This document shows positions 1 through 7,561 of a stretch of 51,255 nt of DNA, piece after piece. The position numbers and the translations under genes were made by a program. The notes under the pieces are model-generated. The model worked only from the letters and a program-made list of their open reading frames with translations, had not been told where the DNA came from and did not search any database. Location of the stretch: positions 1 through 51,255 of the forward strand of contig JAJDXR010000029.1 of the NCBI GenBank assembly GCA_022823165.1. Direction: 5' to 3'. Numbering within the stretch: position 1 is the first letter of the stretch; each line of letters begins with the position of its first letter. This stretch comes from Anaerolineae bacterium. GTDB lineage: Bacteria > Chloroflexota > Anaerolineae > Aggregatilineales > Phototrophicaceae.

Positions 1-378
1 CGTATAGTCGGTATCGGGCTTGATGCCAACAAAAAAGAGTTGTTCGGGACCAAGGGTTACAGGTCCTCGATGGAACTCGGGCGGGTTGCCGCTCCAATGA
101 TACCAAAGCGTACCTGGCGGATTATTTTTTTTCAGGTTCTGCCACTCGCTCGATCCCTTATTGCCGGTGATGTCGTCCCAGGCTAAGGTGAAGCTGTTGA
201 AGCTGAGCGAGGTGATGCGCAAGGGGACTGGCGTGGGTGTGGGGTCTTGCGCTTGCGCCGCTCCTCCGGCGCTGATCAGCGCGATGATGAGCAACAGCGG
301 CAGGATGAAGCGCCGACGGGAAAGAACGCGCTGGTGAAAAGTAAGGCTGTGGATATGCGCGGCGGGTTGAGGGAACAT
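1..378 (-). CDS. Secreted protein with FnIII-like start (partial)
   Basis: The reading frame is open from an ATG at 378 to the window edge, so only the first 126 residues are seen. Residues about 22-42 form a hydrophobic signal segment after a basic stretch (LSRRRF), ending in AQAQD, a likely signal peptidase I site. A short Pro/Thr linker (PTPTPVP) follows, then a stretch reading SLSFNSFTLAWDD and later GIKPDTDYT. That pattern of a strand with a central Trp and a late 'L/IxPxTxY' turn is typical of fibronectin type III folds. A GGAGG ribosome site lies 8 bases before the ATG, which fixes the start. The rest of the protein and any catalytic domain lie outside the window, so no function is proposed. 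Confidence 0.7.
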   Translation of the reverse strand, partial: MFPQPAAHIHSLTFHQRVLSRRRFILPLLLIIALISAGGAAQAQDPTPTPVPLRITSLSFNSFTLAWDDITGNKGSSEWQNLKKNNPPGTLWYHWSGNPPEFHRGPVTLGPEQLFFVGIKPDTDYT

Positions 379-681
379 CAGCAGAGCCTCCACGGAGCTA
401 GGATGAGCGCATTATATTGACGAATGTTAATATGTTTTCAAGCAATTGTCAATTTTTGGCTGTTGGGGACTGTAGGGCATTGCAATCGCACCAGATTGTT
501 TTTGTCACCGAGGACACTGAGATTTTTCCGAAAATTCACAAGACAAAGTGGTGATGTAGGGGCGTTTCGCTGAAACGTCCGCAATGTTCAAGCAAATTCT
601 GTGGGCGAATCACAGAGCCGCCCCTACAACCATAGGAGTATGCGGAGGTTTCAAGTCCGCTTTATTCACCGCTCCCAAGCA
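379..681. repeat. Gap with two dispersed palindromes
   Basis: No coding region is supported here. The stretch holds the promoter of the gene to its left, an AT-rich segment, and two copies of the dispersed palindrome family of this window. One is at about 556-582 (GGGGCGTTTC-GC-TGAAACGTCC). The other is at 601-630 (GTGGGCGAATCACAGAGCCGCCCCTAC, of which the ends pair). Around 505-530 there is a 'CACCGAGGACACTGAG' motif related to a second repeat family, also seen near 10390, 14290 and 30690. Confidence 0.6.
411..441 (-). promoter_or_regulatory. Possible promoter of the partial secreted gene
   Basis: On the minus strand TATAAT (411-416) lies 33 bases before the ATG at 378. TTGAAA (436-441) lies upstream with a 19-base spacer, slightly longer than ideal. 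The surrounding stretch is much more AT-rich than the neighbouring genes. Confidence 0.4.
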
Positions 682-1854
682 CTATATGCTTGGTCCCACC
701 CTGTGGATGGCGAAGCTGTTGTTGTCGCGCAGGGCTTCGGACTTGGTCAGGTAGCCGTTGCAGACGCGCTCGACCTCGTCGAAGACGATCTGCCCGGCCT
801 CGGCCAGGGTAATCTCGTCGGTGAAGACGCCGCTGACATCGACATCGACGGTGTCGCGCATTAGCTCGAAAGACCCCCGATTGCCGGTGACTTTGATGGT
901 GGGCATGATGGGGTGATTGGAGGTGTGGCCGCCGCCGGTGCAGAAGGTCAGCACCTGGCAGCCGGCCGCCGCCATGCTGCTGATGCTCTCGGCGCCCATG
1001 CCGGGCCCGTACATGACGTAGTTGCCGGAATCGGTTTTGCTCGGCGCTTCGGCGATTTCCAGATACTCGATGATGGCGCTGTCGCCGATCTTCTTGACCG
1101 CGCCCATGGACTTCTCTTCGATGGTGGTCAAGCCGCCGGCCATATTGTCGCCGGTGGGCTGCGAGCCGCGGATGTCTTCGCCGCTGGCCAGCGCGCGTGC
1201 TTCCATGTGCTGAACGCCGGCGACGATGGCCTCCGCGATGGCCGGGCTGGCCGCTTTGTCGGTCAGCCAGTTTTCGCAGCCCATCCATTCGGTGCATTCA
1301 GCCATCAGCAGGCGGCCGCCCTGGGCGATCAGCAATTCACCGGCGAGACCGTTGGCCGGATTGCTGGCCAAACCGGAGGTGGTATCGGAGGTGCCGCATT
1401 CGGTACCAAAGAGGATCTTGCTCAGCGGCGCCGCTTCGCGCTGCTCAAGGCTGATGAGGCGGGCGAAGTCCTGGGCGTAGCGGGTGGCTTTTTCCACCGC
1501 GCTGATAAAGCCGCCGTCGCCGCGAATGTTGACGGTGGCGATGGGCTTGCCGGTGGGCGCGATGTCGTCAGCCAGGTCTTCGGCGGTCATGCCCTCTTCT
1601 TTGAAATGGTCGATGATGACGACAGCGCCGACATTGGGGTTCATCGCCGTGCCAGCCAGGAAACGGCGCGTCACCCGCAGGTCGGGCGCGACCTGGCAGC
1701 GCCCGTTGGCGTGGGTGATGGGCACCGCGCCGTGGATGGTATCGGCGACGCGCTCGACCACGCCGTTGGCGTAGACCGTGCCCGACAGTATCAGGACATG
1801 ATTGCGGATTCCAACATCGCCGTTCGGGCGGTGAAAACCCATGAAGTGTGACAT
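682..1854 (-). CDS. uxaA: UxaA-family dehydratase, large subunit (altronate type)
   Basis: This 390-residue protein matches the C-terminal catalytic part of altronate dehydratase (UxaA/GarD family), which removes water from a sugar acid to give a 2-keto-3-deoxy acid in hexuronate breakdown. Family signatures visible are the N-terminal GIRNHVLIL, the central GTECGTSDTTSG followed by NPANG, and the late CTGGGHTSNHP followed by IMPTIKVTGN. The SAF domain that E. coli UxaA carries at its N-terminus is absent and is instead encoded just upstream (1914-2225). An AAGGAG site 8 bases before the ATG supports the start. The family also includes galactarate and other aldonate dehydratases, so the exact substrate is open. 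No KDG kinase or aldolase lies nearby. Confidence 0.82.
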   Translation of the reverse strand: MSHFMGFHRPNGDVGIRNHVLILSGTVYANGVVERVADTIHGAVPITHANGRCQVAPDLRVTRRFLAGTAMNPNVGAVVIIDHFKEEGMTAEDLADDIAPTGKPIATVNIRGDGGFISAVEKATRYAQDFARLISLEQREAAPLSKILFGTECGTSDTTSGLASNPANGLAGELLIAQGGRLLMAECTEWMGCENWLTDKAASPAIAEAIVAGVQHMEARALASGEDIRGSQPTGDNMAGGLTTIEEKSMGAVKKIGDSAIIEYLEIAEAPSKTDSGNYVMYGPGMGAESISSMAAAGCQVLTFCTGGGHTSNHPIMPTIKVTGNRGSFELMRDTVDVDVSGVFTDEITLAEAGQIVFDEVERVCNGYLTKSEALRDNNSFAIHRVGPSI

Positions 1855-1880
1855 TTCGCTCGTCTCCTTAATATAAACTG

Positions 1881-1905
1881 CGGGCGACCCAAGGGTCGCC
1901 CCTAC
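1881..1905. repeat. Dispersed palindrome between uxaA subunits
   Basis: An almost perfect inverted repeat (GGGCGACCC-AA-GGGTCGCCC, followed by CTAC) sits in the 59-base gap between the small and large dehydratase subunit genes. It is a member of the dispersed family seen near 560, 601, 10335, 30750, 30798, 31490, 38088, 40432, 48736 and 50048. With no U-run on the minus strand it is more likely an RNA-processing or stability hairpin than a terminator. Confidence 0.75.
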
Positions 1906-1913
1906 ATTCTCAT

Positions 1914-2225
1914 TTACTCAGAGGCGGCGGCGCGTTCGGCCAGATCGCCGCGGCCGCGATTGCTTTCGACATTATGCGTGTGGACGTGGTCGCCAGCTTT
2001 GATATCGCTAAGCGCCGAGCCGATGCTCAAGCCGTATTTGAGCACGGTGTCGCCGGCGGCGATGTCCATCAGGGCGATCTTGTGGCCGTAGGCGATATCG
2101 GCCTGGGCGATGACCTCGAGATCGCTGCGTTCGCCATTGCAGCTGACATGGTCGCCGGTTTGGATAGGCTCCAGCACGGCGGTGCCGACGTTATCGGTGG
2201 CGTAGACGACGAATACTGTTTTCAT
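1914..2225 (-). CDS. SAF-domain small subunit of UxaA-family dehydratase
   Basis: A 103-residue protein made up of a SAF domain, the N-terminal module of altronate dehydratases. Typical stretches are YATDNVGTAV, then YGHKIALMDIAAGD and VLKYGLSIGSAL, ending in HTHNVES. In two-component UxaA-like enzymes this small protein pairs with the large catalytic chain, here the next gene. The start is placed at the ATG at 2225, which reads MKTVFVVYATD and has an AAAGG site 8 bases upstream. A longer frame to 2258 has no comparable ribosome site. Confidence 0.82.
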   Translation of the reverse strand: MKTVFVVYATDNVGTAVLEPIQTGDHVSCNGERSDLEVIAQADIAYGHKIALMDIAAGDTVLKYGLSIGSALSDIKAGDHVHTHNVESNRGRGDLAERAAASE

Positions 2226-2279
2226 GCTTAGCCTTTCTGCGGAATCCAATAGATGCATTGTCCATTGCAGGCGTTGGCT

Positions 2280-3110
2280 TTACAAGGCGTAACTCAAGAC
2301 GAAGAATTTACCGTTAAAAGGGTGCTGGATGCTTTGACCTCTGGCAACCCGTAACTGGGGCCACAGCAACGAATGCCTCAACCCCGAAAACCTTTCTCCA
2401 AACTCCGCGTCAGGACCATGGGGGATTACAAAGCTCAGGGTGTCGACTTCTATAGCAGGAAAGCGCTCTGAGCATAGGATATTCAAGTCTTCTACAACGT
2501 CGGCAACCACTTCGAGCCTGAAGGAAACCGATACATTGGACACTGAACGTGGGCGACTAGGAAGAACTTCTCGTGATAGGGTGCGCGCCAGCCACTCTAC
2601 CTTGTCGGGGGCCACCGTCTGAATGTCGTTGGCCTTCAAGTAGTCGGACACAACCTGCTCCAGCGCTTTCTGGACCAGCTGATCAGCCGACAGCGATGCA
2701 AAGAAGCTTCCGTGAACGAGGCAGACCTTGGTACGTTTTTTCCACTGTCCTCGAATCAAGTAATAGACTTCGTGCAGAGTGGGCAACTGTGTTTCAGGAT
2801 TAAGGGCTTTGATCTTCCGCCGTATATGGCTCGCTGTATCCTGTGGCAGCGCCTCCAATGAAATGGCGCCAGTCGGGATGTGCGACACGAAGCTCGGTAT
2901 GGAGAAAGAATCACTTTCCAACAGTCCGACCAATTCACCGCCGTACGGAGGCCAAGACGCCTCATACTGCATCACAAGGTTGGGAAACCCGCCGAAGTTC
3001 TTATAAGCAAATGGCTTGCAATGCCAAGGCAAGTCGCTCAGTCTTGGCAACTCTCGCAGACAGCGCCGATGCTCCAACAGATGGGCGAAAAACTGATATA
3101 TCGAATACAT
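2280..3110 (-). CDS. Unknown protein of restriction-modification island
   Basis: A 276-residue soluble protein not assigned to a family. It has no signal peptide or membrane segment. A central region, HEVYYLIRGQWKK then CLVHGSFFASL, could be the core strands of a nuclease-like fold, but no complete PD-(D/E)XK motif is convincing. The start is the ATG at 3110 because a strong GGAGG lies 7 bases upstream; the frame extends to 3140 without a better site. It is the third gene of a tight minus-strand run (nuclease-like 3972-5117, Dam methylase 3166-3975, this gene), 55 bases after the methylase. It is therefore probably a subunit or accessory of the same system. Its base composition looks less GC-rich than the metabolic genes around it, which suggests transfer. 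Confidence 0.65.
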   Translation of the reverse strand: MYSIYQFFAHLLEHRRCLRELPRLSDLPWHCKPFAYKNFGGFPNLVMQYEASWPPYGGELVGLLESDSFSIPSFVSHIPTGAISLEALPQDTASHIRRKIKALNPETQLPTLHEVYYLIRGQWKKRTKVCLVHGSFFASLSADQLVQKALEQVVSDYLKANDIQTVAPDKVEWLARTLSREVLPSRPRSVSNVSVSFRLEVVADVVEDLNILCSERFPAIEVDTLSFVIPHGPDAEFGERFSGLRHSLLWPQLRVARGQSIQHPFNGKFFVLSYAL

Positions 3111-3165
3111 ATTGATACCTCCGCCAAGCTGACGCGCCACACAAGGCCACAGCTTCTGCGGAATA

Positions 3166-3975
3166 TCAATAGTTCTTGATAAAGAGTTCTCTCCCTTTTT
3201 CCGCCTTCCCTTGCATATAGTTGTTCATGCCATATTGCAGCGTCCACTCGCTTATGTTCGCGAAGCTGAATAGGTCGCGGATGACGGGCGAATCATCGTA
3301 CGTTATCAGCCACTTGTGCGGACAGCGGCGCATGTTCTCGGCAAAGCGCTCGTGGTCGAAACTGGTATGCAGCTCGCCGTTGACGCCATACAGTCTCGAT
3401 TGCGTGGCCTTCCAGTACGGCGGGTCAAGGAAGATGAATACGTTTTCGCCCTCTTCAAACAACAACGACTCATAGTCGCCGTGGCAGATCTCCACTTCTC
3501 TCAGCAGCGGTTCAAGCCGCCACAATCTGCCAATTGAGGACTGTGTAAAGCGGCGTTCGTAGGCGTATTGCGAATAACCGCCGGAATCGACCACGCCAGA
3601 AAATGTGATGCGATTGAGAACAAAATAACGTACCGCCCGCTCAATATCTGTACACATCGTGCCAGGCGTATGCAGAAAGCGCCATAGCGCCCTGCCTTCA
3701 TCATAGTTGTCTTTGAAGGACTGTACGCATTGCGACAGTTCATCGATATTTTGTTGCGCCGCCCGCCAAAAGAAAATCAAGTCATCATTCAAGTCGTTAA
3801 TCACATAGCGCTGGATCCGTCGACCAAAGAGGCATCTCATGGCTAGGAAGACAGAGCCGCCGCCGACAAATGGCTCGCGGTAGTCCTCTATGCGCGCTGG
3901 CACATGCAGCAAAATCTGCTTGATAGCGCGTGATTTGCCGCCGGGATAGCGCAAGGGGCTTTTAACTGGTTTCAT
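3166..3975 (-). CDS. Dam-type (D12 class) adenine-N6 DNA methyltransferase
   Basis: A 269-residue protein with the full set of D12 class motifs: PLRYPGGKSRA near residues 7-17 (amino-terminal SAM region), EPFVGGGSVFL at 34-44 (FxGxG motif I) and FLDPPYW at 182-188 (catalytic DPPY, motif IV). It is expected to methylate adenine N6 in a short DNA site. Its start overlaps the stop of the upstream nuclease-like gene by 4 bases (3972-3975), so the two are translationally coupled. That arrangement suits a type II restriction-modification pair rather than a housekeeping Dam enzyme. The target sequence cannot be read from the protein. Confidence 0.9.
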   Translation of the reverse strand: MKPVKSPLRYPGGKSRAIKQILLHVPARIEDYREPFVGGGSVFLAMRCLFGRRIQRYVINDLNDDLIFFWRAAQQNIDELSQCVQSFKDNYDEGRALWRFLHTPGTMCTDIERAVRYFVLNRITFSGVVDSGGYSQYAYERRFTQSSIGRLWRLEPLLREVEICHGDYESLLFEEGENVFIFLDPPYWKATQSRLYGVNGELHTSFDHERFAENMRRCPHKWLITYDDSPVIRDLFSFANISEWTLQYGMNNYMQGKAEKGRELFIKNY

Positions 3976-5117
3976 TTCTTGGGCGCGATTTCTATACTAA
4001 ACCCTGGATTGATCGTGACTTCCTGATGCAATAATCTTAGCAAGCGTCGCCAAACAGGTGTCAGATTGTTGGCGTCGGAGAAAGATTCTATGGCTGCCTC
4101 GCCGTCATTCGGCAGCACCAACTCGCCTATAACATTCCCGGTCAGTTTCAACCGAGTGGTAAATTCTACCGGTTTGTCGTCCAGATAAAGCTCGTCGATG
4201 CTGTAAAACAGTATATTCCTAAACAAACCATCTTGAATATCGCCCAAGCTTGGCATGATGCCCTTTGTAGTGTTCTTTGACTCTTGAACAACCATCCTGC
4301 CGTCTTCCCAGAAGACTTCATCGACGGTCAGATAATAAATACCTCCTTGCAGATTAACCAACTCAAAGTAGGCCTTCTCTCCATCCGAAAGCTGTTCCAA
4401 GTCATGAGTCGTCATGGCTTCACGCTTTGCCGCCGCTGCGGACCGCGCTGACGACCGCCGAGCAAATGCGTCCAAATTAAACTTGCCGTCAACCAGGTAT
4501 TGCTCGAGAATTGCTAGGTGGTTGTCAGCCGAATGCATCTCAACATTACAGAGTTTGCCAATGCGTCGGTAACTTTCGACCGCCTGCCGAAATACATTTT
4601 CATAGTCCCGCTCAAAGTGCATTGTATTCCAATGCAAAGCGGACTTTTGAGCGCGCTTGATTTCACGCATTTTTTCCACGACAGAACTGTTATTGAGTAG
4701 TTGACCCGTGATCCTGTTGCCGCCGCGTTTCAGATTTGGTTCGGCGTACTCGTACCAAGCGAGGATGATATAAACGTCGGTCAAGTTCATCCGCGCGAGG
4801 GTCATGGACCCCAAACGTTCGTTGTTTCGCGTGTCATTGCCTTCATCTTTGATGACCGGAATCACAGTAACTCTTTTCGTCTGCAAGTGATACGTCCTGT
4901 AGATCCCCGCCGACGGGTAAGTTCGGCTTGGTTTTGGACCTTTCCACTTTGAAAAGCCAAACGATGTTTCGTCTTCAAATTCTATGATCCCTGACCCACG
5001 GCGAGGGGCGTTGATGTCGAATCCGTCCACTGAAAATTGCTCAAGCGGCATAGTACGCACTTGAGGATCATAGTTGATATCGCGAATGACGCCCTTTAGG
5101 CGCAAAATCTTGGACAT
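3972..5117 (-). CDS. Putative type II restriction endonuclease (PD-(D/E)XK)
   Basis: A 381-residue soluble protein, first gene of the methylase operon. Residues 266-281 read as two beta strands carrying D266 (TVDEVFW) and E279-S-K281 (VVQESKN), the spacing and pattern of a PD-(D/E)XK nuclease active site. Other conserved-looking stretches are IPVIKDEGND (86-95), TDVYIILAWYEYAEPN (113-128) and SALHWN (159-164). I associate these, from memory only, with a family of restriction-endonuclease-like proteins found next to methylases. Coupling to a Dam-type methylase by a 4-base overlap supports the restriction role. AGGAAG lies about 9 bases before the ATG. The cleavage site and the role of the third gene are unknown. 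Confidence 0.65.
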   Translation of the reverse strand: MSKILRLKGVIRDINYDPQVRTMPLEQFSVDGFDINAPRRGSGIIEFEDETSFGFSKWKGPKPSRTYPSAGIYRTYHLQTKRVTVIPVIKDEGNDTRNNERLGSMTLARMNLTDVYIILAWYEYAEPNLKRGGNRITGQLLNNSSVVEKMREIKRAQKSALHWNTMHFERDYENVFRQAVESYRRIGKLCNVEMHSADNHLAILEQYLVDGKFNLDAFARRSSARSAAAAKREAMTTHDLEQLSDGEKAYFELVNLQGGIYYLTVDEVFWEDGRMVVQESKNTTKGIMPSLGDIQDGLFRNILFYSIDELYLDDKPVEFTTRLKLTGNVIGELVLPNDGEAAIESFSDANNLTPVWRRLLRLLHQEVTINPGFSIEIAPKK

Positions 5118-5152
5118 AAATGACTTCCTGTCAAAATGGGCAACACTTATTA

Positions 5153-5158
5153 ATTATA
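5153..5158 (-). promoter_or_regulatory. -10 element upstream of the restriction-like operon
   Basis: The minus strand carries a consensus TATAAT 36 bases before the ATG at 5117, in an AT-rich patch. I see no good -35 hexamer at 16-18 bases, so only the -10 box is annotated. Confidence 0.4.
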
Positions 5159-5306
5159 TCGCGCAAGTCTACCCATACTGCGGCAGATACCGCGCGAACT
5201 CCGTCCGCTGTAAATATCCGTAACCATCGGACTGGCGCGCCGGGAGAACTACCCACCGGTCTCGACAATCCGTCAATAGATCGCGAGTCGCAGCATTGTA
5301 AAAGGT

Positions 5307-7433
5307 TCATTTCATGCCAGTAGTGGCGATGCCGGTGGTGATATACTTTTGCAGGAAGCCAAATACAAAGGTGATTGGCAGCGCGGTCAGCACGGTCATC
5401 GCCAGGATGAGATCCCACTGAATCATAAGATCGCCTTGAAAGGTCTCCAGCCCGACCTGCAAGGTGAACATTTCGTTTTCGGTCATGACGATTTTGGGCC
5501 AGAGGAAATCATTCCAGCGCCAAATGGTGGAGAAGATCGCCAGAACCGCCAGCGCCGGCGCCGCCAGCGGCAGGATCACCTGCCAGTAAATTCGCCATTC
5601 GCTCGCGCCGTCGATCCGCGCGGAATCCAGCAGTTCATCCGGTATCGTCAGCATGTATTGCCGCAGCAGGAAGACGCCGGTCGGCGTGCCGATTGTCGGG
5701 ATGATGATGCCAATTAATTGATTGTTCCATCCCAGCGCTGTGATTAGCAAAAATGCCGGCACCAGGATAACCGAGAGCGGCACCATCAGTGTGCTGATGA
5801 TCAGCATGAAGATGAAGCCGCGGCCGCGAAAGCGATATTTGCTCAGGGCGAAGGCGGCCATGCTGTTGACGAACAGGGTCAAGATCGTGGCTGAAGCGGT
5901 GACGATGACGCTGTTGGCCAGATAGCGCCAAAAGTTGAAACTCTCAACGCCGCGCGTGTAATTGTCTAGGCTGAAGCGCACACTTTCGACCGGCGCGCGA
6001 TCACTCAATTTCACTCTGGTAAGGCCCGCTTCCGGGTCGGCCGGGTCAATCATCTGCGCTTCGAGGCCGACGCGCCGCGCTTGCGCGAGCTGCGCGGTCG
6101 CGCCATCCGCGAGCGTGACCTCGTAGAGCGGCAGCGGCTCATCGTAGCCTTCGACCGCCGCCAGCTCCTGATGATAGGGCAGGAAGCGGGGCGGGAAGCG
6201 TTTGATATCGCCCGAGCTTTTGAACGACGACATCACCAGCCAGAGCACGGGACCAAACATGACAACGACGCCGAGCAGCAGATACGCATAGGTGAAGAAG
6301 GAGCGCCGGCGCGCCGTGTGGAAGAGCCAGTTGAGGAACCCGCCAATCGCGTCCATCAAGACCTGCAAGAACTCCACGAGCGGATTCAGCGCGCCCCGCA
6401 AATCCAATGCAAGCCCGCTACCCAATCGGCCGCTTGAGGCGCTGCCCGGCGTCGCCCCGTCTTCGTCTTCTTCCAAGCCCGTGCCTTGTACGCGAATCTG
6501 GATAATCGTCAGCACGATCAACACTGCCGCCATCACCAGCGAGGTCGCCGCCGCCAGGCCGAATTCGCGGAAGGGGCTGGCGAAACCGTTGTTGTAGATG
6601 TAATGCACGATGTAGAGCGTCGCCGAACCCGGTCCGCCGCCGGTGAAGGCGAAGACGACGTCAAATATCTGCACCGCTCGAATCGTGGACAAGACGATGA
6701 CCACCAGCATCGTTGGCGCCAGCAGCGGCAAGGTGATCGAACGAAAGGCGCGCCAACTGCTCGCGCCGTCGATGGCGGCCGCCTCGTAGAGATCGGCCGG
6801 GATCGCCTGCAAGCCAGCCAGCAGGATCAGCGTATAGAAGCCCATCAAAGACCAGACGCTAACCATCACGACCCAGAAGCGCGCCCAATTGCGATCGGTG
6901 AGAAAGCGCAGTTTCTCCCCGCCCATGCCAACAACGACCGCGTTGAACAGCCCGTTCTCTTGCAGCATCCAGCGCCAGATCATCGCCACCACAATTGGCG
7001 AGAGCAGCACCGGATAAAAGAAGACGCTGCGAAAGAAGCCGCGCGCCCGTATCCGCCCGTTGAGGACGATGGCGGTCAACAGTGAAACGGCGATCATAAC
7101 CGCGACCTGCGTAATGACGAAGCCGGCCGTGTTGAGCACCGCCGCGGCGAACAGGTCTTCATCGCAGGTGGCGGGGCGCAAGAAGTCGCCACAGTCGAAG
7201 AGGCGTTCCAGATTGGCGGCGCCAACGTAAGGGCGCTGATACAGAAAGAGTTTGTCGCTGCCGGTGAAGGTATAGACGAAATTGAAGAGCATAGGGAATA
7301 GGACGAAGACAGAAAAAACAATCATATTTGGCGCGACGAAAACATAAGCCATGCCCGTCACGCCGGTGAATTTCTGGATGCGGGAGAAGAGACCGTCAAG
7401 CAGGTTGACGAAGGGGTCAGTTAGTCGATACAA
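5307..7433 (-). CDS. Fused two-domain sugar ABC permease (MalF-MalG type)
   Basis: A 708-residue inner-membrane protein that joins two complete carbohydrate ABC permeases (CUT1 family), normally separate genes of about 300 residues each. The first half (residues about 25-315) carries the ATPase-contact EAA loop at 217-240 (EAAAIDGASSWRAF then LPLLAP). The second half (about 375-708) carries a second EAA loop at 603-626 (DSARIDGASEWRIY then LPLAAP). An acidic, Gly/Ser-rich linker (320-345) joins them. A periplasmic insert of roughly 90 residues (about 410-505) precedes the second transmembrane core. The frame begins at a TTG at 7433. The gene follows its binding protein by 128 bases. No ATPase gene is present, so it probably shares one encoded elsewhere, as in MsmK/UgpC-dependent systems. 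Confidence 0.88.
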   Translation of the reverse strand: MYRLTDPFVNLLDGLFSRIQKFTGVTGMAYVFVAPNMIVFSVFVLFPMLFNFVYTFTGSDKLFLYQRPYVGAANLERLFDCGDFLRPATCDEDLFAAAVLNTAGFVITQVAVMIAVSLLTAIVLNGRIRARGFFRSVFFYPVLLSPIVVAMIWRWMLQENGLFNAVVVGMGGEKLRFLTDRNWARFWVVMVSVWSLMGFYTLILLAGLQAIPADLYEAAAIDGASSWRAFRSITLPLLAPTMLVVIVLSTIRAVQIFDVVFAFTGGGPGSATLYIVHYIYNNGFASPFREFGLAAATSLVMAAVLIVLTIIQIRVQGTGLEEDEDGATPGSASSGRLGSGLALDLRGALNPLVEFLQVLMDAIGGFLNWLFHTARRRSFFTYAYLLLGVVVMFGPVLWLVMSSFKSSGDIKRFPPRFLPYHQELAAVEGYDEPLPLYEVTLADGATAQLAQARRVGLEAQMIDPADPEAGLTRVKLSDRAPVESVRFSLDNYTRGVESFNFWRYLANSVIVTASATILTLFVNSMAAFALSKYRFRGRGFIFMLIISTLMVPLSVILVPAFLLITALGWNNQLIGIIIPTIGTPTGVFLLRQYMLTIPDELLDSARIDGASEWRIYWQVILPLAAPALAVLAIFSTIWRWNDFLWPKIVMTENEMFTLQVGLETFQGDLMIQWDLILAMTVLTALPITFVFGFLQKYITTGIATTGMK

Positions 7434-7518
7434 GATTCATTTCTCTAGCTCGGCGCCGCGGCCCGCCGCTCCTACTCATGCCGTCACGCTCGCCATAGGC
7501 GTCAATCGGGCAAAGGGT

Positions 7519-7543
7519 CCCCTCCCTCAATCTTGGGAGGGGG
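7519..7543. repeat. G/C-run hairpin between binding protein and permease
   Basis: CCCTCCC, an 8-base loop (TCAATCTT), and GGGAGGG form a perfect hairpin in the 128-base gap. It may lower expression of the permease relative to the binding protein, a common device in ABC operons. It resembles the G/C-run palindromes found inside three genes at 33614, 46123 and 50443. Confidence 0.65.
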
Positions 7544-7561
7544 TTGGTGATGGAGCGAAGG

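Noticed and set aside
675..693. Hairpin CCAAGCA...TGCTTGG over the uxaA stop codon as a terminator
   Set aside because: It has a short stem, overlaps the stop codon and has no U-run on the minus strand, so it is not supported as a terminator.
5131..5306. Open frames in the gap between the restriction-like operon and the fused permease
   Set aside because: They are Cys/Arg-rich with no convincing ribosome site or domain, and cover a likely promoter region.
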